From positions 1 to 37,769 of the forward strand of contig JALZVV010000234.1 in the NCBI GenBank assembly GCA_023299935.1: 37,769 nt of DNA. Direction: 5' to 3'. Positions within the stretch are counted from its first letter, which is position 1, and each line of letters opens with the position of its first letter. Source of the stretch: Dokdonia sp. (GTDB lineage Bacteria; Bacteroidota; Bacteroidia; Flavobacteriales; Flavobacteriaceae). The notes beneath the pieces were generated by a model, which worked only from the letters and a program-made list of their open reading frames with translations, did no database searches and had not been told where the DNA came from. A program made the translations under genes and the position numbers. Of the stretch, positions 24,589 through 32,656 are shown in pieces.

Positions 24589-26316
24589 ATGATATATCAC
24601 GACCCCCAGATACTGGAAAAAGCTAATGCTTGGCTTCAGGACAATTTTGACTCTCAAACGCAGGAACAGATTAAAGAACTCATCGCTCATAACCCAGATG
24701 GGCTAGAAGATAGTTTTTATAAAAATCTAGAGTTTGGTACGGGAGGCATGCGCGGGGTGATGGGTCCAGGAACCAATAGAATTAATAAATATACCCTTGG
24801 AAAGAACACCCAAGGCCTTGCTCAATATCTAAAAAAACAGTTTCCCCAGCAACAACTTAAGGTAGCCATAGCGTACGATTGTAGACATAATAGCGATACA
24901 CTAGCTCAGATAGTGGCAGATGTCTTTTCTGCAAATGGTATCCAAGTATATTTATTCTCTGCTTTGCGACCTACTCCAGAACTGAGTTATGCCGTAAAGC
25001 ATCTAGGTTGTCATTGCGGTATTGTACTTACTGCAAGCCACAATCCACCAGAATATAATGGTTATAAGGTATATTGGCAAGACGGAGGACAACTTGTACC
25101 GCCGCAAGACAAAGAAATAATAAGCATAATAAATAGCCTTGATTTTTCAGAAATTCTGTTCCAATCTAATCCCGAGCTCATACAATTAATAGATACAGCT
25201 TTAGATAATGCTTTTATTAATGATAGCGTAAGCAACGTATCTTTTAATACAACAGCGGCAGTTAAAGAAAACTTAAGCATTGTATTTACTTCTTTACACG
25301 GCACTTCTATAACTATAGTGCCAGAAGCCTTAAAAAGAGCAGATTTTACAGATGTTCATATTGTAGAAGAGCAAGCCCTTCCAGATGGAAATTTCCCTAC
25401 GGTAAGCTCTCCTAATCCAGAAGAACCAGCGGCTTTAAAAATGGCACTTGATTTAGGTGAGAAAGTAAAGGCAGATATTGTGATTGGGACAGATCCAGAT
25501 TGCGACCGTCTAGGAATCGCAGTAAGAGGAGATGATGGCAAGCTTCAATTACTCAATGGAAACCAGACTATGATATTAATGACGGAGTATTTGTTAGAAC
25601 GCTTTCGCGAAAGCGAAACTACATACAATGCCCCTTTTGTAGGCTCAACCATAGTATCTACTCCTATGATGGAGCAATTAGCCACTTCCTATAATGTAGA
25701 ATGCAAGACGGGATTGACCGGTTTTAAATGGATTGCCAAGATGATAAAAGACCACCCTGAGCAACATTTTATAGGCGGTGGAGAAGAAAGTTTTGGGTAT
25801 ATGGTAGGTGATTTTGTGCGGGATAAAGATGCTGTTACCGCTACCCTACTCGCCTGTACGATCGCTGCGGAAGCTAAGGCCAATAAACTGACGCTTTTTG
25901 AAAAGCTTAAAACCTTGTACGTCAAGCACGGGTTTTATAAAGAAATACTTATTGCCTTGGTAAAAAAAGGTAAAAAAGGAGCAGAAGAAATTAAGCAAAC
26001 AATGATTGACCTTAGAGCAAACCCTATGGAATCCATTGATGGAAGTACAGTAACCGTAATTGAAGATTATTTGACTTCTACCCGAAAAAATGTCATTTCT
26101 GGTAATAGCACTGTAATGAATATCCCACAGTCTAATGTCCTTATTTATTATCTAGAGAACGGCAGTAAAGTTGCTGCAAGACCAAGTGGCACAGAGCCTA
26201 AGATAAAGTTTTATCTAAGTGTTAATCAAGCCCTAACTTCTGTGGCAGACTATGACAGTATTTCAGCTATCTTAGAACAGCGTATTAACGGCATAAAAAG
26301 TGCCCTTGGGGTATAG
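24589..26316 (+). CDS. Phospho-sugar mutase (phosphoglucomutase/phosphomannomutase family)
   Basis: A 575-aa cytoplasmic enzyme interconverting hexose 1- and 6-phosphates. The phosphoserine loop is TASHNPPEYNGYK with S150 as phosphoryl carrier. The metal loop GTDPDCDR is at about 300-307, the sugar-recognition loop GGGEESFGY follows, and the phosphate-binding loop RPSGTEPK is near 531-538. Length and order fit the PGM2-like subgroup of alpha-D-phosphohexomutases. Glucose versus mannose or pentose preference cannot be decided by eye. It supplies sugar nucleotide precursors and glycogen metabolism. It contains palindrome copy 4 within a region read LERFRESET. Confidence 0.95.
   Translation: MIYHDPQILEKANAWLQDNFDSQTQEQIKELIAHNPDGLEDSFYKNLEFGTGGMRGVMGPGTNRINKYTLGKNTQGLAQYLKKQFPQQQLKVAIAYDCRHNSDTLAQIVADVFSANGIQVYLFSALRPTPELSYAVKHLGCHCGIVLTASHNPPEYNGYKVYWQDGGQLVPPQDKEIISIINSLDFSEILFQSNPELIQLIDTALDNAFINDSVSNVSFNTTAAVKENLSIVFTSLHGTSITIVPEALKRADFTDVHIVEEQALPDGNFPTVSSPNPEEPAALKMALDLGEKVKADIVIGTDPDCDRLGIAVRGDDGKLQLLNGNQTMILMTEYLLERFRESETTYNAPFVGSTIVSTPMMEQLATSYNVECKTGLTGFKWIAKMIKDHPEQHFIGGGEESFGYMVGDFVRDKDAVTATLLACTIAAEAKANKLTLFEKLKTLYVKHGFYKEILIALVKKGKKGAEEIKQTMIDLRANPMESIDGSTVTVIEDYLTSTRKNVISGNSTVMNIPQSNVLIYYLENGSKVAARPSGTEPKIKFYLSVNQALTSVADYDSISAILEQRINGIKSALGV
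25601..25614. repeat. Intragenic palindrome GCTTTCGCGAAAGC (copy 4)
   Basis: Exact copy inside the phosphohexomutase gene, read as Arg-Phe-Arg-Glu-Ser in the third reading frame. The flanks differ from the other copies. A degenerate form, CGCTTTTGCGAAAA, lies in the gap after the gene at about 26325-26338. Confidence 0.9.
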
Positions 26317-26373
26317 GACTATCTCGCTTTTGCGAAAATCTCATTTCCTTTTTGAATGATGTAACTTAACAGT

Positions 26374-28200
26374 ATGAATTATTTTAAGAAGATTCTAAAG
26401 TTTGCTTTACCATATAAAAAATATGGTGTCCTAAACATCGTATTTAATATACTGTATGCACTTTTTGGGACACTCTCTTTTATTTCGCTTATTCCAATGC
26501 TAAAAGTATTATTGGGAGAAACTACCGCTCTAGCGGAAAAACCAATATATACAGGCATTAATAAGTTAAAAGATTTTTTAGAGAATTACCTGAATTATTA
26601 TGTTACCCAAACAAAAGAGATAGAAGGAGAAGTCTATGTACTCACAGTAATGGTTGTTCTTGTTATCAGTATGTTCTTTCTAAAGAATCTCTTCGGATAC
26701 TTAGCCATGTATTTTATCACTTTCTTGCGTAATGGCGTTTTAAAAGACCTAAGAAATGCCCTTTACAAGAAAACGGTTAATCTACCTATTAGTTATTTTT
26801 CAGAAAAAAGAAAAGGAGATACCATTGCCCGTATTACATCAGATGTGCTAGAAGTACAGCATTCCTTCTTATCTATATTGGAACTAATCGTAAGAGAACC
26901 GCTTATGATTATTTTCACTATTATAATGATGCTATTATTGAGTGCAGAACTCACCATATTTGTATTCATATTTATCCCAATCTCTGGGTTTATTATTTCG
27001 CGAGTAGGAAAAAGCCTAAAAAAGCAATCAGACCAAGTGCAGTCAGAGCAGGGTTACTTTCTTTCCTTAGTAGAAGAAACTTTAGGAAGTTTAAAAATTA
27101 TTAAAGGGTTCAACGCTGAACCAAGAGTTCAAGGTAAGTTTGAAGCATCAACACAGCGTTTTTTTAAATTCTCCAATAGATTACTCCACAGGCGTAATCT
27201 TGCATCTCCAATAAGTGAGTTTTTAGGAATCTGTGTTATTGCTATACTATTATGGTATGGAGGTAATATGGTACTTATAGCTAAATCCTTAGATGCTTCA
27301 GACTTTCTGGTATATATGGGACTAGCCTATAATATCCTTACGCCAGCGAAGTCTATTTCCAAAGCGAGCTACTCCGTTAAAAAAGGAGATGCCGCCGCCG
27401 CTAGAATATTAGAAATCCTTGAAACGGAATCAAATATAGTAGATGCAGTTAATGCTAAAGAAGCTTCTCCCTTTTCTAAAGAGATATCCTTAGAGAATGT
27501 AAGTTTCAAGTATGAAGATGACACCGTTCTAAATGACTTTAGCACAACCATTGGAAAAGGACAAACCATAGCTTTAGTAGGACAATCAGGTTCTGGAAAA
27601 AGTACTATTGCAAATCTGATTACTCGATTTTATGATGTAAATCAAGGCAGTATAAAGATAGATAGTATAGATATTAAATCATTAACTAAAAAGAGCCTAA
27701 GAGACCAGATGGGCCTCGTTACCCAAGATGCCATCCTTTTTAATGATAGCGTTCGTAACAATATTAACTTAGGTAATAGCCAAGCGACAGACGAAGAAAT
27801 TATTGAAGCCTTAAAAATAGCCAATGCCTGGGAATTTGTAAAAGACTTACCTGCAGGTTTAGATACATCCATAGGTGATGGGGGTAATAAACTAAGTGGT
27901 GGACAAAAACAACGATTATCTATTGCTAGAGCAGTACTAAAGAATCCTCCCATTATGATTCTTGATGAGGCCACCTCTGCATTAGATACCGAGAGCGAAC
28001 AATTGGTTCAGATAGCATTAGAAAATATGATGGTTAATAGAACGTCTATTGTTATAGCGCATCGATTGAGCACTATCCAGAATGCAGATAAGATACTGGT
28101 GATGCAAAAAGGGAAAATTATTGAACAAGGCAAACATCAAGAACTCTTAGACGCCAAAGGCACCTATCACAAACTTGTCTCTATGCAGTCTCTTGGATAA
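26374..28200 (+). CDS. ABC exporter, fused membrane and ATPase domains (MsbA-like)
   Basis: A 608-aa half-transporter that would act as a homodimer in the inner membrane. The transmembrane domain (about 1-340) has hydrophobic segments beginning LNIVFNILYALFGTLSFISL and FFLKNLFGYLAMYF. The coupling region contains SYFSEKRKGDTIARITSDV. The ATPase domain carries Walker A GQSGSGKST (about 403-411), the signature LSGGQKQR (about 507-514), Walker B IMILDEATSA (about 528-537) and the H-loop IVIAHRLS. The likely substrate is lipid A precursor or another lipid/drug. A hairpin at 28219-28245 follows the stop. Gene family is certain; substrate is not. Confidence 0.93.
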   Translation: MNYFKKILKFALPYKKYGVLNIVFNILYALFGTLSFISLIPMLKVLLGETTALAEKPIYTGINKLKDFLENYLNYYVTQTKEIEGEVYVLTVMVVLVISMFFLKNLFGYLAMYFITFLRNGVLKDLRNALYKKTVNLPISYFSEKRKGDTIARITSDVLEVQHSFLSILELIVREPLMIIFTIIMMLLLSAELTIFVFIFIPISGFIISRVGKSLKKQSDQVQSEQGYFLSLVEETLGSLKIIKGFNAEPRVQGKFEASTQRFFKFSNRLLHRRNLASPISEFLGICVIAILLWYGGNMVLIAKSLDASDFLVYMGLAYNILTPAKSISKASYSVKKGDAAAARILEILETESNIVDAVNAKEASPFSKEISLENVSFKYEDDTVLNDFSTTIGKGQTIALVGQSGSGKSTIANLITRFYDVNQGSIKIDSIDIKSLTKKSLRDQMGLVTQDAILFNDSVRNNINLGNSQATDEEIIEALKIANAWEFVKDLPAGLDTSIGDGGNKLSGGQKQRLSIARAVLKNPPIMILDEATSALDTESEQLVQIALENMMVNRTSIVIAHRLSTIQNADKILVMQKGKIIEQGKHQELLDAKGTYHKLVSMQSLG

Positions 28201-28210
28201 AATATACCAG

Positions 28211-28367
28211 AAATAAAAAGCGGTTATCTATTTTAGATAACCGCTCTCTTTAGGCTAAGTTTCTTACCTTATCCAATGTTATATTTAGGGCTCATAACAT
28301 ATAAGGTTTTGTAAGTCTTTAAAACTAGAAGTGGGGGCAACTAGCTTCTTCACAAATTTACAATAAC
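28211..28367 (-). ncRNA. Candidate structured small RNA, about 155 nt
   Basis: The minus strand has a consensus promoter (28403-28372) and, about 150 nt on, a 12-bp stem (AGCGGTTATCTA with TAGATAACCGCT, 28245-28234 and 28230-28219) followed by TTTTTATTT. No worthwhile ORF lies between. The transcript can fold into an imperfect rod: ACCTTAT with ATAAGGT and ATGTTAT with ATAACAT around an apical loop, continued outwards by CTAGTTT with AAACTTAG. A rod with internal loops is 6S-like, but I cannot identify the family by eye. It is convergent with the ABC exporter gene. Confidence 0.55.
28219..28245 (-). terminator. Intrinsic terminator of the candidate small RNA
   Basis: A 12-bp perfect stem with a 3-nt loop. 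The T-run (TTTTTATTT) is on the minus strand, while the plus strand has only CTCTTT. It is therefore mainly a minus-strand terminator and a weaker one for the ABC exporter. Confidence 0.75.
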
Positions 28368-28371
28368 AAGA

Positions 28372-28403
28372 CAAATATAGAATGTGATTTGCAAACATGC
28401 AAA
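28372..28403 (-). promoter_or_regulatory. Promoter of the candidate small RNA
   Basis: Minus strand TTTG (28403-28400), 20-bp spacer, TATATTTG (28379-28372). Element sequences and spacing are the same as in the tRNA-Met promoter at 6839-6870. Confidence 0.7.
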
Positions 28404-28540
28404 TAATTTGCGTATTTCATCGATAGAATATGCTTTTTATCGATTAATTTGCTGTATTTATAACAAATGTGCTGGCTACATTAACATTTTTAAGCCTATA
28501 TATTAATCGTAATTAAACCATTTAAGAAATATATAGTCTA

Positions 28541-29095
28541 ATCTTAAAACAACCTATCATAGGCGAGGAAGAACTCATAGCAGCATTAAAAGACAACCCT
28601 AGTAAGGCTTTTAACTTGTTAGTACAAAACTATCAAGAGCGACTCTATTGGCATATTAGACATATGGTTAAAAGCCATGAAGACACAGATGATGTTTTAC
28701 AGAACACCTTTATTAAAGTATATAAGAACATTGACAAGTTTAAGGAAGAAAGCAAATTATATACTTGGTTATATCGTATCGCCACTAATGAAGCACTCAC
28801 ATTTTTGAATAGACGGGCTAAACAAAAGAATATTAGTAATGAAGAATTACAAGACCAAGTCATTAATAGCTTAACCAGCGACGTGCATTTTGAAGGAGAT
28901 GAAATACAAATAGCATTACAAAAAGCAATTAACAGCCTTCCAGAGAAACAAAGACAAGTGTTCACGATGAAGTATTTTGAGGACTTGACGTATGAAGAAC
29001 TAAGTAATATCTTAGATACGTCTATAGGTGCACTTAAAAGCTCCTACCATATTGCTTCTAAAAAAATAACTGCATATATCAAGACAAGTATTTAA
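28541..29095 (+). CDS. ECF-type RNA polymerase sigma factor
   Basis: A sigma-70 family, group 4 protein. Region 2 is seen in AFNLLVQNYQERLYWHIRHM, EDTDDVLQNTFIKVYKNI and KLYTWLYRIATNEALTFLNR. Region 4 is seen in LQKAINSLPEKQRQVFTMKY and DLTYEELSNILDTSIGALKSS. The homologous N-terminus (EEELIAALKDNPSKAFNLL) extends upstream of the only conventional start, TTG 28616, and reaches an in-frame stop at 28523. No ATG, GTG or TTG precedes it in frame. I place the start at ATC 28541 (LKQPIIGEEEL), with ATA 28559 as alternative. The next gene begins 1 bp after its stop, forming an operon with a probable anti-sigma factor and a periplasmic sensor. Confidence 0.88.
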   Translation: MLKQPIIGEEELIAALKDNPSKAFNLLVQNYQERLYWHIRHMVKSHEDTDDVLQNTFIKVYKNIDKFKEESKLYTWLYRIATNEALTFLNRRAKQKNISNEELQDQVINSLTSDVHFEGDEIQIALQKAINSLPEKQRQVFTMKYFEDLTYEELSNILDTSIGALKSSYHIASKKITAYIKTSI

Positions 29096-29096
29096 A

Positions 29097-29588
29097 ATGA
29101 AAAAAGAGAAAGACACTTATCAATTACCTTCAGGATATTTTGAAGATTTTCAGTCTCGACTTCAAGTTAAAATCGAGCTAGAAAAACTTATAGGATCAGC
29201 AAATAAGGGCGGTTATATGGTTCCAGAAGATTACTTTGATACGCTTGCGCTAAAGCTTAGCCAGATTCCAACGCAACAGGAGAAATCTGTTAAAGTTATA
29301 ACACTTAAGCCTAAGAAATGGCAAGCTGTTAGTGTAGCCGCTTCAATTGCAATACTTTTTGCTTTGTTTTTGGGGAATATTGATACAGGTCAAAAAACCA
29401 TAGCCACAGAAGAATTATCTGCCTACCTAGATATCGAAAGCGCAAACTTACATGCAGAAGATATACTTGCTTTACTCTCAGAAGAAGAGTTAAATGCAAT
29501 CAATTTTAATGATGAAAACCATCAAGAAGACGAAATAATAAATTACTTAGAAACCTATTCAAATAATTACGATTTGATATTAGAATAA
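29097..29588 (+). CDS. Putative anti-sigma factor, single-span membrane protein
   Basis: A 163-aa protein with one membrane segment at about 76-93 (AVSVAASIAILFALFLGN). The N-terminal cytoplasmic part holds two related motifs, LPSGYFEDF (10-18) and VPEDYFDTL (42-50), a pattern seen in proteins encoded beside ECF sigma factors in Flavobacteriaceae. The C-terminal part outside the membrane is acidic. Its role is inferred from topology and from its place between the sigma gene (1 bp gap) and the sensor gene (4 bp gap); no zinc anti-sigma HxxxCxxC motif is present. It probably holds the sigma factor at the membrane. Confidence 0.65.
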   Translation: MKKEKDTYQLPSGYFEDFQSRLQVKIELEKLIGSANKGGYMVPEDYFDTLALKLSQIPTQQEKSVKVITLKPKKWQAVSVAASIAILFALFLGNIDTGQKTIATEELSAYLDIESANLHAEDILALLSEEELNAINFNDENHQEDEIINYLETYSNNYDLILE

Positions 29589-29592
29589 ACTT

Positions 29593-30030
29593 ATGAAAAC
29601 TATACTCACACTATTACTTGTACTGAGCTCCTTATCTGTATTCTCGCAAAAAAATAAGGAACAAAGACAAGAGCGCATAAGAACCCTTAAGGTAGGCTTC
29701 CTTACCGAGCGATTGGATTTAAGTTCTGAAGAAGCTCAAGGATTTTGGCCCATTTACAATGCTTTTGACAAAGAGATGGAAGCACTTCGCTCTAATGAAT
29801 TTATGGCCTTAAGAACCTACAGAAAGGATTCAGAGAGTCTTACTGATGAGCAAGCTCAAAACATATTAAATACAATCCTAGAAGTTCAACAGAAAAGAAT
29901 GTCTCAAAAAACAAGTCTTGCAAATGAACTTAAAGGTGTGATTTCCATCAAAAAAGTCTTAGCGTTGTTTAAAGCAGAAGAAGATTTTAAAAGACAACTT
30001 TTACATGAATTAAGAAAACGTAAATCCTAA
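29593..30030 (+). CDS. Periplasmic sensor of ECF-type sigma factor (Spy/CpxP/CnrX-like)
   Basis: A 145-aa exported protein. Residues 1-19 are a signal peptide (MKTILTLLLVLSSLSVFSQ). The mature part is almost all charged helix: RIRTLKVGFLTERLDLSSEE, AQGFWPIYNAFDKEMEALRS and a long basic C-terminus. This resembles the helical Spy/CpxP/CnrX-type heavy-metal or envelope-stress sensors, and databases use the label 'sensor of ECF-type sigma factor' for this group. As the third gene of the operon it would signal to the membrane protein upstream. Its stimulus is unknown. Confidence 0.75.
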   Translation: MKTILTLLLVLSSLSVFSQKNKEQRQERIRTLKVGFLTERLDLSSEEAQGFWPIYNAFDKEMEALRSNEFMALRTYRKDSESLTDEQAQNILNTILEVQQKRMSQKTSLANELKGVISIKKVLALFKAEEDFKRQLLHELRKRKS

Positions 30031-30032
30031 AA

Positions 30033-31106
30033 TTAATTTCTTTTAAAAAGTAATTTATCTACTTTATTCCTGCCGCTGGCAAAAGCGATACTATCATTTA
30101 AGAACCTAAAACTTAAGTAGGATTCTTTAGATATTTCTTTCCAGCTTTCTCCCCTATCCCTAGAATAAGAAATGCCAGAAAATCCAAGGGCAATAATCTC
30201 GTTTCCATTTGAATCGGGCACAAACTGAACACAGCTTTTATAACCCTGATTTACATTTTGACCTATTAATGACCATTGTTTTCCACCATCTGCTGTTAGC
30301 GCGATATTAGCTGAATTATCCTTTGGCTTCAAATAATCTCCACCATAAGCAATACCCAGATTTTCGTTGTAAAAATCCAATGAATATCCGCCAGTTGTTT
30401 CATTACCTTGTACAAGCGGTATAGATGAAATTGACCAAGTTCCTCCTTTATCAGGACTATATAGAACATTCGATTTTTGACCTCCCGTAATTATCCATGT
30501 CCTATCACCCACTACAACAATATTAGTATCACTAGCTGCAAAAGCAGCTTCGCCATCTACAGTTTTAGGAAGGATATCGCAACTTAATTTATTCCAAGTC
30601 TTTCCTCCATCTATAGTAACAATAATTGATAGACATTCATCTACTGGATCTCCAATTGCTATTCCTTCTTGCTCATTCCAAAAGGTCATTGAGTCATAAA
30701 ACACCCCATCTACATCTTCTACATACACCAAGGTGGTTTCCTTGTTCCCTTTATCATAAGCATAAAGCAATGCCGGTTGTGCGATACTCAGAATAAAAAT
30801 GTGACTTTGAGTTACAGCGATTGATCGAAAAGCAGGATTTTTACCTAAAAAATCAATTACACCAGAATTCTTTACTACTATTTCAGGATAATTCACAGCG
30901 TCAATACTATTCAATTCAAAATAACCATAAACACCATTACTTCCCGCAAATACAAGTTCTTCTGGAGTAAGCTCAATAGCTCTAATACTTGTAGAATCTT
31001 CAAAAACCCGTACATACTCCACAGATTGGATGGAAGCCCTCTTTTTAGTTATCTCAGAGGTACAGGAAATACTCAAAATAAACAGGAAACAAATAATAAA
31101 TCTCAT
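30033..31106 (-). CDS. YCF48/BNR-repeat beta-propeller lipoprotein
   Basis: A 357-aa protein with a lipoprotein signal (hydrophobic 3-14, lipobox LSISC, lipidated C15). It contains repeated S/T-x-D-x-G-x-x-W motifs of BNR/YCF48-like propellers: TIDGGKTWNKL, SPDKGGTWSI, TADGGKQWSL and SRDRGESWKEI. Homologues are often labelled oxidoreductase or photosystem-assembly-like, which is not meaningful here. The likely role is binding, at the periplasmic or outer-membrane surface. It ends 2 bp from the stop of the convergent sensor gene. Divergent from rsmB. Confidence 0.8.
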   Translation of the reverse strand: MRFIICFLFILSISCTSEITKKRASIQSVEYVRVFEDSTSIRAIELTPEELVFAGSNGVYGYFELNSIDAVNYPEIVVKNSGVIDFLGKNPAFRSIAVTQSHIFILSIAQPALLYAYDKGNKETTLVYVEDVDGVFYDSMTFWNEQEGIAIGDPVDECLSIIVTIDGGKTWNKLSCDILPKTVDGEAAFAASDTNIVVVGDRTWIITGGQKSNVLYSPDKGGTWSISSIPLVQGNETTGGYSLDFYNENLGIAYGGDYLKPKDNSANIALTADGGKQWSLIGQNVNQGYKSCVQFVPDSNGNEIIALGFSGISYSRDRGESWKEISKESYLSFRFLNDSIAFASGRNKVDKLLFKRN

Positions 31107-31149
31107 AGCGAATTTTTGATAAAAATAAAGCTATTAATTTTGTATACAA

Positions 31150-31157
31150 TACCTTTG
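31150..31157 (+). promoter_or_regulatory. -7 box of rsmB, implying a near-leaderless mRNA
   Basis: TACCTTTG is a perfect TAnnTTTG ending only 6 bases before ATG 31164. If the start site is at the usual distance, the mRNA has a leader of a few bases or none. A -33 TTTG is not evident. Confidence 0.45.
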
Positions 31158-31163
31158 TTAGCT

Positions 31164-32399
31164 ATGAAATTACACAGAAATCTCGTTTTTGCAGCAGTAG
31201 ATGCACTTGACTTAATCTTTAATGAGCAAAATCAAGCAGATAAAGTACTTAAAAAAGTACTTAAACACGATAAACGCTGGGGTTCTAGGGACCGCAGCTT
31301 TATAGCAGAAACTGTGTATGACATTGTAAGATGGAAACGTCTCTACTCAGAAATTGCTGAAGTTAAGGCACCATACAGCAGGCCTAATTTATTTAGATTA
31401 TTTGCGGTTTGGGCAACCCTACGAGGGATTACCATTCCAGACTGGAAACAAATAGAGCCTGTTCCTACACGACGTATTAAAGGTAAATTTGATGAGCTTT
31501 CTAAAATAAGAAAGTACAGAGAGTCTATTCCCGATTGGATGGATGAGTTAGGATTGGAAGTATTGAAAAAATCTTGGGACAATGAGATTGCAGCACTTAA
31601 CAAGCAGGCTCCTGTTGTATTAAGAGCTAATAGTCTTAGAACTAATCCTAAAGAGTTAAGAGCCGTACTTGCAGATCAAGAAATAGATACAGTTATACCA
31701 GAGGGATATAAAGATGCTGTACAACTTGTAGAACGCAAAAATGTCTTTACAACACAAGCATTTAAAGATGGTTTTTTTGAAGTGCAAGATGCATCATCGC
31801 AACGAGTTGCTAGGTATCTAGATGTAGCACCTGGAATGCGTGTGGCAGATATGTGCGCAGGAGCAGGCGGAAAAACCCTACACCTTGCTGCTTTAATGGA
31901 AAACAAAGGACAAATTATTGCAATGGATATCTATGAGGGCAAGCTCAAAGAACTGAAGCGTCGTGCAAAAAGAGCCAGAGCACACAACATAGAAACTCGT
32001 GTTATTGAAAGTTCTAAATCTTACAAAAAATTATATAACAAGGTCGATAGAGTATTGATAGACGCACCCTGCACAGGATTGGGTACGATTAAAAGAAACC
32101 CAGACCTTAAATGGAAATTACAGCCAGATTTTGTAGAGAAAGTAATAGCCCGTCAAGCAGATATACTTCAGAAATATAGCAAATTGGTAAAACCAGAAGG
32201 GAAATTGGTATACGCTACGTGTTCTATATTACCTCAAGAGAATGAGTTACAGATTAAAAAATTCTTAAAAACAGAAGAAGGACAACAATTTGCATTAGAA
32301 AAACAGGAGACTATTAGTCCGCACAAGACAGGATATGATGGATTTTATATAGCTTTGCTTTCACGCCAATCGAACCATCCGTCAGAAAATCAAAATTAG
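31164..32399 (+). CDS. rsmB: RsmB/NOP family rRNA cytosine-C5 methyltransferase
   Basis: A 411-aa SAM-dependent RNA m5C methyltransferase. The N-terminal part (MKLHRNLVFAAVDALDLIF) resembles the NusB-like region of RsmB. The Rossmann domain shows ADMCAGAGGKTLHLAAL for SAM binding, IDAPCTGLGTIKRNPD (C303, product-release cysteine) and YATCSILPQEN (C353, probable nucleophile). ATG 31164 is chosen; a longer frame from 31026 would overlap the divergent lipoprotein gene and adds unrelated sequence. The exact rRNA target (C967 in E. coli) is assumed from the family. Confidence 0.9.
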   Translation: MKLHRNLVFAAVDALDLIFNEQNQADKVLKKVLKHDKRWGSRDRSFIAETVYDIVRWKRLYSEIAEVKAPYSRPNLFRLFAVWATLRGITIPDWKQIEPVPTRRIKGKFDELSKIRKYRESIPDWMDELGLEVLKKSWDNEIAALNKQAPVVLRANSLRTNPKELRAVLADQEIDTVIPEGYKDAVQLVERKNVFTTQAFKDGFFEVQDASSQRVARYLDVAPGMRVADMCAGAGGKTLHLAALMENKGQIIAMDIYEGKLKELKRRAKRARAHNIETRVIESSKSYKKLYNKVDRVLIDAPCTGLGTIKRNPDLKWKLQPDFVEKVIARQADILQKYSKLVKPEGKLVYATCSILPQENELQIKKFLKTEEGQQFALEKQETISPHKTGYDGFYIALLSRQSNHPSENQN

Positions 32400-32496
32400 G
32401 ACAAACAACAACTTACAATTATTATAAGGCTGTTAATCGAGAATGTATTCATATTAGCTTTCTCGTACTTATACCCTATGCAGGTCAAATATCTAG

Positions 32497-32535
32497 TCAA
32501 TATAGAAACTAGTTAAAAGATAGTTTCTATATTGA
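32497..32535. repeat. Perfect 15-bp inverted repeat downstream of rsmB
   Basis: TCAATATAGAAACTA (32497-32511) and TAGTTTCTATATTGA (32521-32535) with a 9-nt loop. It is followed by TTATTTT, a weak U-tract, so it may be the rsmB terminator about 100 nt after the stop. The rest of 32400-32696 has no ORF or RNA gene I can recognise; a weaker stem CGAGAA/TTCTCG lies at 32438-32465. Confidence 0.75.
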
Positions 32536-32656
32536 TTATTTTAAGTCGTCCTAAAATAGGTTGACAATATTTAGATAATTATAGTAGAAACTACCCTGTC
32601 ATACATGCGGGGAAATTCCTTAAGGCTAGTGATCCAGTAGAAGTTCTATAAAGTGT

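Noticed and set aside
26996-27004. TTTCGCGAG in the ABC exporter as a fifth palindrome copy
   Set aside because: Only half of the motif matches and the flanking arm is absent; probably coincidence.
27642-27974. A 110-codon minus-strand frame inside the ABC exporter ATPase domain
   Set aside because: It is antisense to the Walker and signature motifs, has no promoter, and its translation shows no domain; a codon-use shadow.
31026-31163. A 46-codon N-terminal extension of rsmB
   Set aside because: It would overlap the divergent lipoprotein gene's signal-peptide region, contains the -7 box, and the added sequence is not RsmB-like.
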